A stretch of 6,561 nucleotides of DNA from Methanosphaera sp. rholeuAM74 (GTDB taxonomy: Archaea; Methanobacteriota; Methanobacteria; Methanobacteriales; Methanobacteriaceae), in the NCBI GenBank assembly GCA_003266075.1, contig MUZZ01000075.1, forward strand, positions 13,361 through 19,921, written 5' to 3'. Under the pieces are notes generated by a model. The model did no database searches. It was not told where the DNA came from and saw nothing but the letters and a program-made list of their open reading frames with translations. Below are positions 5,619 to 6,561 of the stretch, one piece after another (the stretch's first letter is position 1; each line of letters starts with the position of its first letter). A program made the position numbers and the translations under genes.

Positions 5619-6561
5619 ATGCTGAAAAATAAAAAATATTTCTTAATATTCACAATTTTAATAATAATATTATCTGGTATGACAATTGTTGGTGCGACAG
5701 ATATTAACGATGCAGATACAAAAAGTGTAGATGCAAACACAATTACTGGTACTGACACCGTCACAACAGATGATATCAATATTCTTGAAGAAAAAGATAA
5801 AACGTTCAATTATAATGATAATAATTCAATTTCGAAAACAAAATCTGTATCAAAACAAGATACTACAACTAAAGATGTAAAAAAAGCTACAACTACTACA
5901 GTAGCAAGTTATACAGAATTATGGAATAAGGTAAATGAGGCTATGTCTTCATCTGAAGAAGTTTACACTATAAGTTTACAACCGGATGATTACAATACAA
6001 CTGACAAGATGTTTTGGAACACGCCAAAAGTATTATTAAATGATGATACTACAGGGGCTACTCTTGAAACCACAACTAGTTTAACCATTAATAAGGGGCA
6101 AACAAAGATTGAAGTAGATCCAATTGATAATGCTCAATACCAATCATATGTTTCAATTACGGGAAAATTATCTGATATGAATAATATAGGTTTATCCAAT
6201 AAATATGTGAATGTTATTATTGGGGATAATTGGTATATTACATCAACAGATGATGAAGGTATGTTTAACTACACAACCATATTTAACTCAATGGGAGAAA
6301 AGGAATTTTTTATATATTTTAATGGAGACAGTGGATATGAAGCAACCAGTACTCCTTGGATGAGTTTTTATGTTGACAAAGCAGATCCAGTCATTACTCT
6401 AAACCCAACATCAAATGCACAATATACAGACAAAATAGAAATATCCGGAACATTCCATAGAAGCACCGGAGTACCAATCACTAATGCTTCTATCACATTG
6501 GTGAATAATGGTGTTAATTACACTATAAAAACTGACGAAAACGGTAACTACGCATACAACC
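5619..6561 (+). CDS. Secreted adhesin-like protein with Ig-like repeats, N-terminal part
   Basis: Open to the right edge (314 codons, no stop), this is the start of a larger surface protein. Residues 1-6 are lysine-rich and about 7-24 are hydrophobic (YFLIFTILIIILSG...), with likely signal cleavage after VGA (residue 26). A Thr/Ser/Asp/Lys-rich low-complexity segment follows to about residue 95, then SYTELWNKVNEA (97-108), which resembles the start of the parallel beta-helix region in methanogen adhesin-like proteins. Two related Ig-like units begin near 164 and 257. They share NAQY, an I-T/S-G strand and a D-E/D-x-G turn (NAQYQSYVSITG at 171-182, NAQYTDKIEISG at 267-278). Several N-x-S/T sites could be glycosylated. 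The ATG at 5619 is preferred because GTGAT (5611-5615) can pair with 16S rRNA and the signal peptide then begins cleanly; in-frame ATG 5592 would add nine residues. A role in host or microbial attachment is inferred from the family. Confidence 0.85.
   Translation, partial: MLKNKKYFLIFTILIIILSGMTIVGATDINDADTKSVDANTITGTDTVTTDDINILEEKDKTFNYNDNNSISKTKSVSKQDTTTKDVKKATTTTVASYTELWNKVNEAMSSSEEVYTISLQPDDYNTTDKMFWNTPKVLLNDDTTGATLETTTSLTINKGQTKIEVDPIDNAQYQSYVSITGKLSDMNNIGLSNKYVNVIIGDNWYITSTDDEGMFNYTTIFNSMGEKEFFIYFNGDSGYEATSTPWMSFYVDKADPVITLNPTSNAQYTDKIEISGTFHRSTGVPITNASITLVNNGVNYTIKTDENGNYAYN

Noticed and set aside
5483..5809. 108-codon minus-strand open frame
   Set aside because: It runs antisense across the adhesin signal peptide and Thr-rich segment and shows no TnpB or other recognisable motifs. 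It is a shadow of the adhesin frame.

Overview
The window is AT-rich archaeal DNA, most likely from the order Methanobacteriales (a Methanosphaera- or Methanobrevibacter-like gut methanogen). The evidence is the very low GC with A-rich coding strands and frequent ATA/AGA codons, an archaeal-type topoisomerase I with three C-terminal zinc ribbons, and a secreted Ig-like 'adhesin-like' protein of the kind abundant in these methanogens. The genus is an inference from these features.

Layout. Positions 1-208 are leader sequence with only tiny open frames. Positions 209-2509 (+) encode a complete SF2 helicase of the MrfA/Hrq1 (DUF1998) type, a predicted DNA-repair helicase. After a 49-base convergent gap holding an unusual G-rich tract comes topA (2559-4721, -), a complete type IA DNA topoisomerase I. 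Positions 4722-5618 are a ~900-base region with no intact gene, lying between two divergently transcribed genes. Positions 5619 to the right edge (+) hold the start of a large secreted adhesin-like protein, cut off by the window.

The ~900-base region is not empty. On the minus strand at about 5247-5381 there is a fossil of the 3' end of an IS200/IS605-family tnpB gene. It keeps the RuvC-III 'DRDxNA' signature and, in the same frame after several stops, a 'MKQE' C-terminus whose DNA contains the AAGCAGGAA motif typical of the 3' end of TnpB elements and their omega RNA. Further along the same strand (5045-5182) is a 45-codon open frame that looks like a small basic AbrB/DUF2080-like protein or its remnant.

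The helicase and topoisomerase both act on DNA structure, but they converge and so are not an operon. The adhesin is a surface protein unrelated to them, and the decayed element marks the boundary between housekeeping DNA-metabolism genes and a variable surface-protein locus. I see no CRISPR array, tRNA or rRNA, and no convincing complete new system. The transposon fossil and the small open frame beside it are the most unusual content.
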